A stretch of 64,000 nt of DNA from Endozoicomonas sp. 8E (lineage in GTDB: Bacteria > Pseudomonadota > Gammaproteobacteria > Pseudomonadales > Endozoicomonadaceae). A model generated the notes under the pieces. That model searched no databases, had not been told where the DNA came from, and was given only the letters and a program-made list of their open reading frames with translations. The DNA lies in assembly GCF_032883915.1 (NCBI RefSeq), contig NZ_CP120717.1:6233501-6297500 (forward strand), written 5' to 3'. Each line of letters opens with the position of its first letter. Within the stretch, counting starts at the first letter, position 1. The translations under genes and the position numbers were made by a program. This document shows, in pieces, positions 53,922 through 64,000 of this stretch.

Positions 53922-54974
53922 ATGAGCAAACAACAAAACACCGTCAACCTAAGCCTGAACGGCGAGTACAAAAACTGGCTGAAAACCTTGAAACAGAAAG
54001 TACTGTCTACCCAGCTCAAAGCCGCTGTTCAGGTGAATTCGACTTTACTGGCTTTTTACTGGGAACTGGGGGAAGACATTGTTCGTCGACAGACCCAAGC
54101 TAACTGGGGTGAAGGCTTCCTCAAGCAGCTTAGTAAAGACTTAATGTCAGATTTCCCTGAAATTAAGGGGTTTTCTCGTCGAAATCTTGAGTTAATCAGG
54201 CAATGGTACACGTTCTGGTCTGATAACGGGGCAATTGCGCAACAGCCTGTTGCACAATTAACTCAAATTCCTTGGGGGCATAACCAGCTCATCATCAACA
54301 AATGCAAAAGTAAACAGGAAGCCCTGTATTACGTTCAGAATACTATCAAACACGGCTGGAGTCGAAGCGTACTCACTCACCAGATAGAAAGCGGCCTCTG
54401 GCAGCGAGAGGGACAGGCCGTCAGTAACTTTAGTACCACCCTGCCAGCCGTACAATCTGACATGGCGCAAGAAACCCTGAAAGACCCTTATGTATTTGAT
54501 TTTCTCGCCCTGACCCAAAACTACAACGAGCGTGAGCTTGAGAAAGGTTTGACTGAGCATATCACCCAGTTTTTGTTGGAATTAGGGGCTGGATTTTCTT
54601 TTATGGGCAAGCAATTTCATATACAGGTGGGACAACGGGATTTTTATATTGACCTGCTGTTTTACCATGTCCGGTTAGATTGTTATGTGGTGGTTGAGCT
54701 GAAGACGGTAGATTTTGAACCGGAACATGCAGGCAAACTGAATTTTTATATCAGGGCCGTGGACGAACAACTGCGTAAAGAGGGCGATACGCCCACTATT
54801 GGCATTCTGCTGTGCAAGAACAAGGACAAACTCGTGGCAGAGTACTCTCTCAGTGATATGCAAAAGCCTATTGGCGTCTCGGAATACCAGCTCACTCAAT
54901 CACTGCCGGAAAACTTGCAATCGCAACTACCCAGCGTGGAAGACATTGAACAGGGATTGGAAACTAAAAGATGA
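53922..54974 (+). CDS. PDDEXK nuclease-domain protein (DUF1016/YhcG family), copy 4
   Basis: 350 residues, closest to copy 1. Nuclease residues DFYIDLLFY and VVVELKT intact. Own ribosome binding site AGAGG seven bases before ATG; the bases around it (AAGAGGTTC..CATGAGCAA) repeat the hsdM-copy 2 junction, so this copy may have come from duplication of that junction. Palindrome at 54233-54259 codes AIAQQPVAQL before PWGHN. It is the island gene nearest livK. Confidence 0.9.
   Translation: MSKQQNTVNLSLNGEYKNWLKTLKQKVLSTQLKAAVQVNSTLLAFYWELGEDIVRRQTQANWGEGFLKQLSKDLMSDFPEIKGFSRRNLELIRQWYTFWSDNGAIAQQPVAQLTQIPWGHNQLIINKCKSKQEALYYVQNTIKHGWSRSVLTHQIESGLWQREGQAVSNFSTTLPAVQSDMAQETLKDPYVFDFLALTQNYNERELEKGLTEHITQFLLELGAGFSFMGKQFHIQVGQRDFYIDLLFYHVRLDCYVVVELKTVDFEPEHAGKLNFYIRAVDEQLRKEGDTPTIGILLCKNKDKLVAEYSLSDMQKPIGVSEYQLTQSLPENLQSQLPSVEDIEQGLETKR
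54233..54259. repeat. 27-nt palindrome inside nuclease copy 4
   Basis: AATTGCGCAACAG, C, CTGTTGCACAATT: 13-base arms, one mismatch, same position as in copy 1. Confidence 0.75.
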
Positions 54975-55083
54975 GACAGAAGCAGACCGACAACTGAACA
55001 TTTCAGCGTCGGCCTATGCAAGCTATTCCCTGTAATGAAAATACCATCACAGTTACAGTCGACGGTATTTCCCGGTCGGACTC

Positions 55084-56211
55084 TTATTTTGAAGCCTCAG
55101 ACTTGGTACCGTCAGCGTGCCATTCGTAAACGACAAAACTGAAGTCTTTCAGGTCTCCCTTGCCATCGAAGGCCAGGTTGCCTGTTGGCGTACTGAAGGT
55201 GTTTGAACGCAGAACGTCGGCTACTTCTTCAGGGCTTTCACTCTTCGTCAGTTCCATGCCTTCAGCCATAACCTGAACCGCAGAATAGGAAGGGAATACG
55301 AAAGGACCGGATGAATCTTCACCTTTTGCCTCGAAGGCGGCTACCAATTTGGCGTTGGCAGGGTCCTGATCAAAACTCTTCGGCAGTGTCACGAGCAAAC
55401 CTTCTGAAGCCTGACCGGCAATGGCTGAAATATCCTTGTTGCCCACACCTTCAGGCCCCATGAATTTAGCCTTCAAACCCTTTTCTGCGCTCTGACGCAG
55501 AATCAGGCCCAGCTCAGGGTGATAGCCACCGTAGTAAACAAAATCGACATCTTCCTTCTTCAGCTTGGCAATCAGCGCTGAAAAGTCTTTGTCACCTGAA
55601 GTAACACCTTCAAAGACAGCTACCTCAATACCCGCTTTTTCAACCGTGTTCTTAACGGCTGTAGCGATGCCTTCACCGTACTGTTGCTTGTCATGGATAA
55701 CTGCCATACGCTCAGGCTTTATACTCTCTACGATATACTTACCCGCAGTGGGTCCTTGCAGGCTATCGAGTCCGATTGTGCGGAATATCAGCTCATATCC
55801 ACGACTGGTGATCTCCGGACTGGTGGAGGCGGGGGTGATCATCAGGATACCTTCATCTTCATAGATGTCGGTGGTTGGCTGGGTAGAAGCGGAACATAGA
55901 TGCCCTACGACAAAACGTATATCATCATTAACGATTTTGTTGGCAACCGCTACGGCCTGTTTGGGATCACAGGCATCGTCATAGACTACCGCTTCCAGCT
56001 GCTTACCATTGACGCCCCCCTGTTGGTTGATTTGCTCTACGGCCATCCTGGCGCCGGTGAACTGCATATCACCATACTGGGCTACAGGACCTGTTACCGG
56101 GCCAGCCAGAGCAATTTTTATCGTGTCGGCGGCCTGAGCCAGACCGGAAGCCCCTGCTACAGCTGCAGATACCGCCAGAGCGGCCAGAGTTTTGTTCATT
56201 TTTCTTATCAT
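55084..56211 (-). CDS. livK: Branched-chain amino acid ABC transporter substrate-binding protein LivK
   Basis: 375 residues. Signal peptide MNKTLAALAVSAAVAGASGL ending AQA/ADT (ATG 56199), four codons inside the longer start at 56211, which has AAGAG at a suitable distance. Mature protein has the type I periplasmic-binding fold of LivJ/LivK (IKIALAGPVTGPVAQYGDMQ, YDDACDPKQAVAVANKIV). Captures Leu/Ile/Val or related amino acids in the periplasm for LivHMGF. Same strand as livHMGF but separated from it by the restriction island. Confidence 0.94.
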   Translation of the reverse strand: MIRKMNKTLAALAVSAAVAGASGLAQAADTIKIALAGPVTGPVAQYGDMQFTGARMAVEQINQQGGVNGKQLEAVVYDDACDPKQAVAVANKIVNDDIRFVVGHLCSASTQPTTDIYEDEGILMITPASTSPEITSRGYELIFRTIGLDSLQGPTAGKYIVESIKPERMAVIHDKQQYGEGIATAVKNTVEKAGIEVAVFEGVTSGDKDFSALIAKLKKEDVDFVYYGGYHPELGLILRQSAEKGLKAKFMGPEGVGNKDISAIAGQASEGLLVTLPKSFDQDPANAKLVAAFEAKGEDSSGPFVFPSYSAVQVMAEGMELTKSESPEEVADVLRSNTFSTPTGNLAFDGKGDLKDFSFVVYEWHADGTKSEASK

Positions 56212-56446
56212 GCTTTAGTTCTCTTGGAATGGACTTAATTCCATTTTCTCATTATCTAAATCCTTCTTTCTCTCGAAAAGTTATATTAAGGATTTTTTTC
56301 AGTCATAACAGCTTTTTTTCCAAACTTTTTTCTTCGACTTAGGTCTAAATCTATACGAACGTCTTAAGGCGGCAGAGCTATCACAGACCTAGAGTGAAAG
56401 CATTCAGCAAGGAAATACTCAAAACAAGGATGTAAGGAGTAGCAGT

Positions 56447-56569
56447 ATGGATACGAAACAACACAATACTCAGGATAATGAACTGAAAACTGGCGAACTG
56501 ATTATATTGTCACTTTCTTTAGGCAGCGTTCTGGCTTCACTTCACTTCTTTTTGAATGCCATTTTCTGA
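56447..56569 (+). CDS. Small membrane protein, 40 residues
   Basis: Begins MDTKQHNTQDNELKTGE, followed by one hydrophobic segment (LIILSLSLGSVLASLHFFLN). AGGAG seven bases before the ATG is a strong ribosome binding site. Divergent from livK. Similar in plan, though not clearly in sequence, to the 35-residue protein on the other side of the liv locus. Function unknown. Confidence 0.55.
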   Translation: MDTKQHNTQDNELKTGELIILSLSLGSVLASLHFFLNAIF

Positions 56570-56647
56570 CAACCATAAGTTCAGGAAATCATTATTACGC
56601 CATACCGGTGATGAATAATGTTTCATGGTAGAGGTCATGGGAAATGG

Positions 56648-56665
56648 CCGGGTTTACACCCGGCT
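56648..56665. terminator. Hairpin downstream of rpiA
   Basis: GCCGGGT TTAC ACCCGGC, a 7-bp perfect stem just after the rpiA stop. No T-run follows on the rpiA strand, so it may only protect the 3' end. Confidence 0.4.
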
Positions 56666-56673
56666 CAGGTTAT

Positions 56674-57345
56674 TCAGGGTTTGATGGTTTTAACTCCTTC
56701 CGCGGTGCCCAGAAGCAACACGTCAGCAGGACGCATCGCAAACAACCCATTGGTCACGACTCCCACAATCTGGTTGATCTTTTCTTCCAAACCCATGGCG
56801 TCAGTAATCTTCAGATTCCATACATCCAAAATGATATTACCATTATCAGTCATAACGCCTTCACGGTAAGCGGGGTCACCACCCAACTTAACCAGCTCAC
56901 GGGCAACATGACTGCGAGCCATGGGAATAACCTCAACGGGAAGCGGGAATTCACCCAGCACGTCAACCAACTTGCTCTCGTCTGCAATGCAGATAAACTC
57001 TTTCGCCACTGCAGCCACAATTTTTTCCCTTGTCAGGGCTGCTCCACCGCCTTTAATCAGATGCAGGCGATTGCTGGACTCATCAGCCCCGTCAATATAA
57101 AAGCGCAGTTCACTGATACTGTTCAGGTCATAAACCGGAATTCCGTGCTGTTTCAGACGATCAGCAGAAGCCTCTGAACTGGCTACGCAACCATCAAAAC
57201 TGTTTCTGTGCTCTGCCAGAGCATCAATAAAGAAATTGGCCGTGGAACCAGTGCCAATACCGATAATCATATCTTCTTCCAGATGAGGGAGAATCCGCTG
57301 CAATGCAGCTTCGGCAGTCGCCTTCTTCAGCTCGTCCTGGGTCAT
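56674..57345 (-). CDS. rpiA: Ribose-5-phosphate isomerase A
   Basis: 223 residues, the normal length. Interconverts ribose 5-phosphate and ribulose 5-phosphate in the pentose phosphate pathway. Conserved motifs [15 protein letters not shown] (phosphate binding), [20 protein letters not shown] (active-site Asp pair) and [20 protein letters not shown] with the catalytic Glu are intact. Divergent from ilvA with 188 bases between. Confidence 0.96.
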   Translation of the reverse strand: MTQDELKKATAEAALQRILPHLEEDMIIGIGTGSTANFFIDALAEHRNSFDGCVASSEASADRLKQHGIPVYDLNSISELRFYIDGADESSNRLHLIKGGGAALTREKIVAAVAKEFICIADESKLVDVLGEFPLPVEVIPMARSHVARELVKLGGDPAYREGVMTDNGNIILDVWNLKITDAMGLEEKINQIVGVVTNGLFAMRPADVLLLGTAEGVKTIKP

Positions 57346-57533
57346 GTCTCTACCTTGCGGTCATATACAATGAAGCCGTGGATTATACCCCCAGAAACGA
57401 TCCCCCGCTGAACTAAATACTTCAAATTTCGTATAACCTTTTGTTACTTGAAAACGATAAAAGATTGTTTCTTGCACACATGCCTGTTTAGAATCAGTCC
57501 AACCAAGATAAGTTATTACGAAAGTGAAGTCCC

Positions 57534-59048
57534 ATGCCTCATCAGTACATAAGAATGATACTCGAAGCCAAAGTTTATGATGTGGCGATTGAGACTCCTA
57601 TTCATGAGGCTCCTTTTCTCAGCAAACGTTTGAATAATCAGGTTTTTCTGAAGCGTGAAGATCTGCAACCCGTATTCTCATTTAAAATCCGGGGCGCTTA
57701 TAACAAAATGGCCCAGTTAACCGCTGAAGAAAAAGCCCGTGGAGTGACCTGTGCTTCTGCCGGCAATCATGCCCAGGGCGTGGCCATGGCAGCCAAGACC
57801 ATGGGAATTGAAGCCGTTATCGTGATGCCCGGCACTACTCCTGAAATAAAGTACAAAGCCTGCGAGGCCAGAGGAGCAGAGGTCATCCTTCATGGTGATA
57901 CCTTTGATCAGGCACTGGCTTACTCCATGAAACTCGTTGAAGAACAGGGCTATACCTTTATTCATCCTTATGATGATCCCTACACTATCGCCGGTCAGGG
58001 CACGATCGGCATGGAAATTCTGCGTCAGCATTCCGGTCAGCTCGATGCAGTTTTTGTACCTGTTGGCGGAGGTGGTTTGGCAGCAGGCATAGCGACCTAT
58101 ATCAAATATCTGCGCCCTGATATCAAAGTCATCGGTGTTGAGTATGAAGAATCTGCCTGCCTGAAAGCAGCTTTGGAAGCTGATGAGCGGGTAACCTTGC
58201 CCCATGTGGGGATTTTTGCTGACGGTATTGCCGTGGCTCAGATCGGCGAAGAAACCTTCAAGCTCTGCCGGAAATACATTGATGAAGTGGTGACGGTCAG
58301 CTCTGATGAAATCTGCGCATCCATCAAGGATATCTTTGATGATACCCGTTCGGTTTGTGAGCCTGCTGGTGCGGCAAGTGTGGCTGGCCTGAAAAAATAT
58401 GTCAGCGAGACAGGTGCCAGTGATCAGAAACTGTTGGCTATAGCCAGTGGCGCCAATATCAACTTTGATCGTCTGCGTTATGTTTCCGAACGTGCGGAAT
58501 TAGGTGAGAAGCGCGAAGCGATCATCGCTGTCACCATCCCTGAACAACCCGGCAGTTTCAAAAAATTCTGTGAAACCCTTGGTAAAAGGAATATCACCGA
58601 ATTCAACTACCGCTTCCACGACCCCAAAAATGCCCGAATCTTTGTAGGTGTCCAGGTTCATCCTGATCAAATGCCCATTGATAATCTGATCCATGAGTTG
58701 CAAGAGAAAGGTTATCCGGTAGAGAACTTGACCGACAACGAGATGGCTAAATTGCATGTCCGCCATATGGTAGGCGGCCACAGTAAAGCAGTGAAGGATG
58801 AGGTGGTTTATTGTTTTGAATTCCCGGAACGTCCGGGTGCCCTGCTCAACTTCCTGAACAAATTGGGTGACCAATGGAACATCAGTATGTTCCATTACCG
58901 AAACCACGGCGCTGCCTATGGTCGTGTCGCTGTCGGTCTGGAAGTACCAGAAATGGAGAGACCACACATCGCAAAATTTCTGACTGAGCTGGACTATTAC
59001 TACTGTGAAGAAACGGCTAACAAGGCTTATCAGGCGTTTTTGGGGTGA
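57534..59048 (+). CDS. ilvA: Threonine ammonia-lyase (biosynthetic threonine deaminase)
   Basis: 504 residues. PLP lysine in FSFKIRGAYNKM, substrate Ser/Asn loop in ASAGNHAQGVA, and phosphate-binding PVGGGGLAAG. Two C-terminal ACT-like regulatory domains (RAELGEKREAIIAV.. and EVVYCFEFPERPGALLNFLN), as in the isoleucine-feedback-inhibited form. Converts threonine to 2-oxobutanoate, the first step to isoleucine. The start is MPHQYIRMILEAKVYD; the internal ATG at 57555 is also possible. Confidence 0.96.
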   Translation: MPHQYIRMILEAKVYDVAIETPIHEAPFLSKRLNNQVFLKREDLQPVFSFKIRGAYNKMAQLTAEEKARGVTCASAGNHAQGVAMAAKTMGIEAVIVMPGTTPEIKYKACEARGAEVILHGDTFDQALAYSMKLVEEQGYTFIHPYDDPYTIAGQGTIGMEILRQHSGQLDAVFVPVGGGGLAAGIATYIKYLRPDIKVIGVEYEESACLKAALEADERVTLPHVGIFADGIAVAQIGEETFKLCRKYIDEVVTVSSDEICASIKDIFDDTRSVCEPAGAASVAGLKKYVSETGASDQKLLAIASGANINFDRLRYVSERAELGEKREAIIAVTIPEQPGSFKKFCETLGKRNITEFNYRFHDPKNARIFVGVQVHPDQMPIDNLIHELQEKGYPVENLTDNEMAKLHVRHMVGGHSKAVKDEVVYCFEFPERPGALLNFLNKLGDQWNISMFHYRNHGAAYGRVAVGLEVPEMERPHIAKFLTELDYYYCEETANKAYQAFLG

Positions 59049-59062
59049 TGAACTGCTGAGAC

Positions 59063-59092
59063 CTCGGATTTTCTTGTCCGGGGTTCAACTTC
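59063..59092 (+). terminator. Possible ilvA terminator
   Basis: CCTCGGA TTTTCTTG TCCGGGG: 7-bp stem with one T-G pair soon after the ilvA stop, followed by a pyrimidine-rich stretch rather than a clean T-run. Confidence 0.4.
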
Positions 59093-59148
59093 TCTTTTCC
59101 ACCAGTACTCTCGGGCAGCAAAGTCTTCAGGTGTCTTAAGATAGTATC

Positions 59149-59658
59149 TTATTTCTTTTTACCAGAGATCAGCTTAATTAATGTGTCCAGCTCCTCAACA
59201 TCATCTCTTCTGGCATCTAATAACGTTTTGGGGAGTGGCTTTTCATAACTTACTTTTTCCGTTTCTTTTCCTCCTAATAACGGGTGAAAGGCTTTCTTGC
59301 AGTCGTCACTGTTAGCAGGTACCGGCTTCTCAAGAATTTTGAGCAAAAGCCCCTCAAGGCAGGGTTTCGACCTCACAAGAGTGATCTTTTTCTGTTGAGC
59401 TACTTTTACCTTACTTTTAGGCCAAGGTATATCTGTATCCAACAAAGCGGCTACTCTGTCACAGCAAGAAGAGTTGAGTGTTCCTATAGCGTCTCCTATA
59501 ACGTTGTCAGGTCCTTTGCCTCCTGCAGACTTTGCAGTGACTTTAGGGTTACCTACACCATAAAGAGATTTAAGATGGTTCAAAAAAGCAGCATCAGCTT
59601 GACCTTCGCCAACTATTTTCAGCGTTGCTTTTATAGGTCTTTTCCGTTTCCCTCCCAT
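59149..59658 (-). CDS. Small RloB/TOPRIM-like partner of the AAA ATPase
   Basis: 169 residues. Begins with a basic segment, then IVGEGQADAAFLNHL, which looks like the EG.TD/E motif opening TOPRIM-like RloB domains; a later DTDIPW could be the DxD motif, and CLEGLLLKIL follows the usual order. The start lies two bases after the ATPase stop, so the pair is an operon. In related pairs the TOPRIM-like partner is a nuclease effector triggered through the ATPase; this is inference here. Lower G+C than the housekeeping genes beside it. Confidence 0.6.
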   Translation of the reverse strand: MGGKRKRPIKATLKIVGEGQADAAFLNHLKSLYGVGNPKVTAKSAGGKGPDNVIGDAIGTLNSSCCDRVAALLDTDIPWPKSKVKVAQQKKITLVRSKPCLEGLLLKILEKPVPANSDDCKKAFHPLLGGKETEKVSYEKPLPKTLLDARRDDVEELDTLIKLISGKKK

Positions 59659-59660
59659 GA

Positions 59661-60971
59661 TTAGTCAAACTCCGGTATCGCGCCTAAAGCTCCGGAAATA
59701 TATTTTGCATACAGATTGTCTCTGGCAAGCAGACCTTCAACATCGTCAGCTCGATAGGCGTCAGAAACACCATCATTTTTTTCAATAAGATAGCAATGTT
59801 GCATTCTCAAGTTTTTCAATACATCTACGGTATGAGTGTTGAAAAGTAGTTGCGCATTTCTTGTATTTACCGAACTATCTTTAAAGAGGTCGACAATTTC
59901 CATGGTGAGTAACGGATGAAGATCGTTATCAAACTCATCAAGAATAGCAACACCACCTGTAGCAAGTGCTTCTGTTATTATGGCTAAAACACAATAGGCA
60001 CTCTGTGTACCGCTAGACTCCAAAAATATAGGTATCTCGAATGTGCCATCTGCTGTGCTATGTAAGAAAAAAGGGATTGTTTTTTCTATCTCCTTGCCAG
60101 TTCTGCTGTTCGTGATAATTTTTTTCTCAAGAATAATATCTGAAATACCCAAATCATATTTTATTAAAAGGGACTTTATTTTTTCAAAAAATCCTGGCTC
60201 ATCAATATAAAATTGAGTAGCTTCATCAATATTTTCAGAAAGATCACTTCTACCCATAGCCCCAATATTACTTCTGTTTGACCGAAAATATTGGGCAGCA
60301 AGCATCATGATGATGCTAGAATCTTCTGAAGTCATCTCGTCTTCATCCAGCAGATGCATAGCATAAGATATAATGGAACAATTATCCGGAACTCTCTCCA
60401 GAATTGAAGTTTGAAGTTTCACTCCAAGTTTTTGGCTATTTTTTATATCATACTTTTTGGTTTGATTATTAAATATGCGAGAAACAACATTAGAATACAG
60501 CTTTGAAGTTTTTAACTTGAGCGACTCACTAATGACTTTTCCTTCATTTAATTCGATGAAGTATCTAAACTCAAACTCGACTTTAACATCAAAGGATTTA
60601 GGAACAACAAATTCTAATTCAATATAGGTATTGGCATCTGCATTTAGGAGATAAGGTATTATCGGAATACCTTTATTCTGCCCAGTAGCCCTGAATGAGT
60701 CTGGAATAAACCATGACAGAAAAGCTAAAGGCTTTAATAGATTAGACTTGCCTGCACCATTAGCACCAAGTACAGCCATCACACCAGCAATTTTAGAGCC
60801 ATTTTCCAACTCATAATCATAGTATGAGTGAGCTGCTTTTTTGTTCACAGTAAAATCCACGTCACATCGATGCAGATAAGACTGGAAGTTTTCAAATGAA
60901 TATTTTTTTATCACAGTAGACACTTTTAGACAAAAAAAAGCTTTAATTGAGTTATTGTAGCCTCGTATCAC
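59661..60971 (-). CDS. AAA/ABC-type ATPase, possible defence protein
   Basis: 436 residues from GTG 60971; a second GTG at about 60923 (VSTVIKKYSFENFQSY) begins at the point where the family-like sequence starts and may be the real start. Walker A is VLGANGAGKSNLLKPL, Walker B GVAILDEFDNDLHPLL, then LLFNTHTVDVL with the switch His. This layout is that of the RloA/AAA15 type of SMC-like ATPases that work with TOPRIM proteins in phage-defence and retron-like systems. It is AT-rich, unlike ilvA and the rRNA genes beside it, suggesting transfer. Confidence 0.75.
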   Translation of the reverse strand: MIRGYNNSIKAFFCLKVSTVIKKYSFENFQSYLHRCDVDFTVNKKAAHSYYDYELENGSKIAGVMAVLGANGAGKSNLLKPLAFLSWFIPDSFRATGQNKGIPIIPYLLNADANTYIELEFVVPKSFDVKVEFEFRYFIELNEGKVISESLKLKTSKLYSNVVSRIFNNQTKKYDIKNSQKLGVKLQTSILERVPDNCSIISYAMHLLDEDEMTSEDSSIIMMLAAQYFRSNRSNIGAMGRSDLSENIDEATQFYIDEPGFFEKIKSLLIKYDLGISDIILEKKIITNSRTGKEIEKTIPFFLHSTADGTFEIPIFLESSGTQSAYCVLAIITEALATGGVAILDEFDNDLHPLLTMEIVDLFKDSSVNTRNAQLLFNTHTVDVLKNLRMQHCYLIEKNDGVSDAYRADDVEGLLARDNLYAKYISGALGAIPEFD

Positions 60972-61051
60972 AATACTGTCTATGACTTCAAGAGATAGAG
61001 AAGAACTGACTCGTAGCCTATTCCAAGCTCAGAGACAAAGCACTGAAAAGC

Positions 61052-61084
61052 AAAAACCCCGGTCGATTTCTCAACTGGGGTTTT
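61052..61084 (-). terminator. rRNA-type intrinsic terminator, outer copy
   Basis: AAAACCCC and GGGGTTTT arms around GGTCGATTTCTCAACT, read on the - strand with a T-run after it. Nearly the same as the inner copy at 61237-61269. Confidence 0.75.
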
Positions 61085-61095
61085 GCTTTATTCAA

Positions 61096-61208
61096 TGCCT
61101 GGCGATGACCTACTCTCACATGGGGAAGCCCCACACTACCATCGGTGGGGACCGCCCAGGTGGGGCCGCCTAGGTGGGGCCGCCCAGGTATGTGTCGTTT
61201 CACTTCTG
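61096..61208 (-). pseudogene. 5S rRNA relic with internal GC-rich repeat
   Basis: 61096-61145 is identical to the 3' end of the complete 5S gene (61281-61330). A block of three 14-15-base units (GGTGGGG-CCGCCCA type) is inserted, then ATGTGTCGTTTCACTTC resumes the 5S sequence before it is lost. So this is the 3' half of a second 5S gene, interrupted and truncated. Confidence 0.75.
61143..61191. repeat. Three tandem 14-15-base GC-rich units in the 5S relic
   Basis: GGTGGGGACCGCCCA, GGTGGGGCCGCCTA, GGTGGGGCCGCCCA in a row, absent from the complete 5S copy. Confidence 0.7.
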
Positions 61209-61236
61209 TTCAGCCGCACTTCTTTGCCCACAAAAC

Positions 61237-61269
61237 AAAAACCCCAGTCGATCTCTCAACTGGGGTTTT
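61237..61269 (-). terminator. Intrinsic terminator of the rRNA operon, inner copy
   Basis: AAAACCCCAGT and ACTGGGGTTTT pair perfectly around CGATCTCTCA, 12 bases after the 5S 3' end, with T-rich sequence following on the - strand. Confidence 0.85.
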
Positions 61270-61280
61270 GCTTTATTCAA

Positions 61281-61399
61281 TGCCTGGCGATGACCTACTC
61301 TCACATGGGGAAGCCCCACACTACCATCGGCGATGTGTCGTTTCACTTCCGAGTTCGGGATGGGATCGGGTGGTTCCAACACTCTATGGTCACCAGGCA
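61281..61399 (-). rRNA. rrf: 5S ribosomal RNA
   Basis: 119 bases. The - strand begins TGCCTGGTGACCATAGAGTG, contains ATCCCATCCCGAACTCGGAA and ends with GTAGGTCATCGCCAGGC, the complementary end. Complete and typical. Last gene of the rRNA operon. Confidence 0.96.
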
Positions 61400-61425
61400 A
61401 AACTGGTCGAACCTTGCTTTTGAGC

Positions 61426-61567
61426 TGGAAGCTTGAAGCTGGAGGCTTGAAGCTGTTCGTCGCAAGCGGAAGGCTCTGGAATCCAAATCTCTTTTTAAGC
61501 TGTGTCGTTTCTTCTTGCTCAACACTCTCGTTCACTGTGTACGGCTTCAAGCTTCCAGCTTTAAGCT
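61426..61567. repeat. Inverted repeat in the 23S-5S spacer
   Basis: AGCTGGAAGCTTGAAGC near 61427 pairs with GCTTCAAGCTTCCAGCT near 61549. GCTTGAAGCTG also occurs twice in direct orientation. It could form a processing stem between 23S and 5S. Confidence 0.55.
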
Positions 61568-61596
61568 TTCGGCTGCGCAAATCGCTTTGGCGTTAT

Positions 61597-64000
<2,404 letters not shown>

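Overview
The window looks like the chromosome of a marine, probably host-associated gammaproteobacterium. The core genes (liv transporter, rpiA, ilvA, 23S/5S rRNA) are gammaproteobacterial in character. The long run of secreted proteins carrying eukaryote-like zinc fingers suggests an Endozoicomonas-like symbiont. That placement is inference from gene style; no database was searched.

Region 1 (1-28.8 kb, + strand) is a head-to-tail array of one protein family: one 5'-truncated copy, ten complete copies, one multiply broken copy and two small relics. Each complete protein has a Sec signal peptide, a conserved domain with two hydrophobic segments, a Cys-rich linker, then 3 to 11 tandem 38-residue zinc fingers ending in a basic HRKRKP-like tail. 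The finger follows the classical C2H2 plan (X12 between second Cys and first His, conserved Leu, TGEKP-like linker), but the first two Cys are 13 residues apart and the usual Phe is mostly Cys. Most copies are preceded by a hairpin that would bury the ribosome binding site, directly followed by an ATT-ATT where a start codon is expected. This is the strongest candidate for an undescribed system in the window.

Region 2 (28.9-35.8 kb, - strand) is a tightly packed signalling operon: hybrid histidine kinase with three receivers, CheR-type methyltransferase, stand-alone CheB-type methylesterase, and a receiver-PAS-GGDEF protein. Region 3 (36.0-38.6 kb) is an unknown gene split by an IS200/IS605-type element carrying divergent tnpB and tnpA; removing the element restores the reading frame.

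Region 4 (38.6-56.6 kb) is a branched-chain amino acid ABC transporter locus. livF, livG, livM and livH lie together, but livK is about 12 kb away because a type I restriction-modification island (hsdM, hsdS, hsdR) sits between. The island also holds four DUF1016/YhcG-type PDDEXK nuclease genes alternating with the hsd genes, and a family of 27-nt palindromes, several at the same codon position inside the nuclease genes.

Region 5 (56.7-64 kb) holds rpiA, ilvA, a two-gene AAA ATPase plus small TOPRIM/RloB-like pair that may be a defence module, and the 3' part of an rRNA operon on the - strand (23S partial, 5S, a damaged second 5S and two nearly identical terminators).
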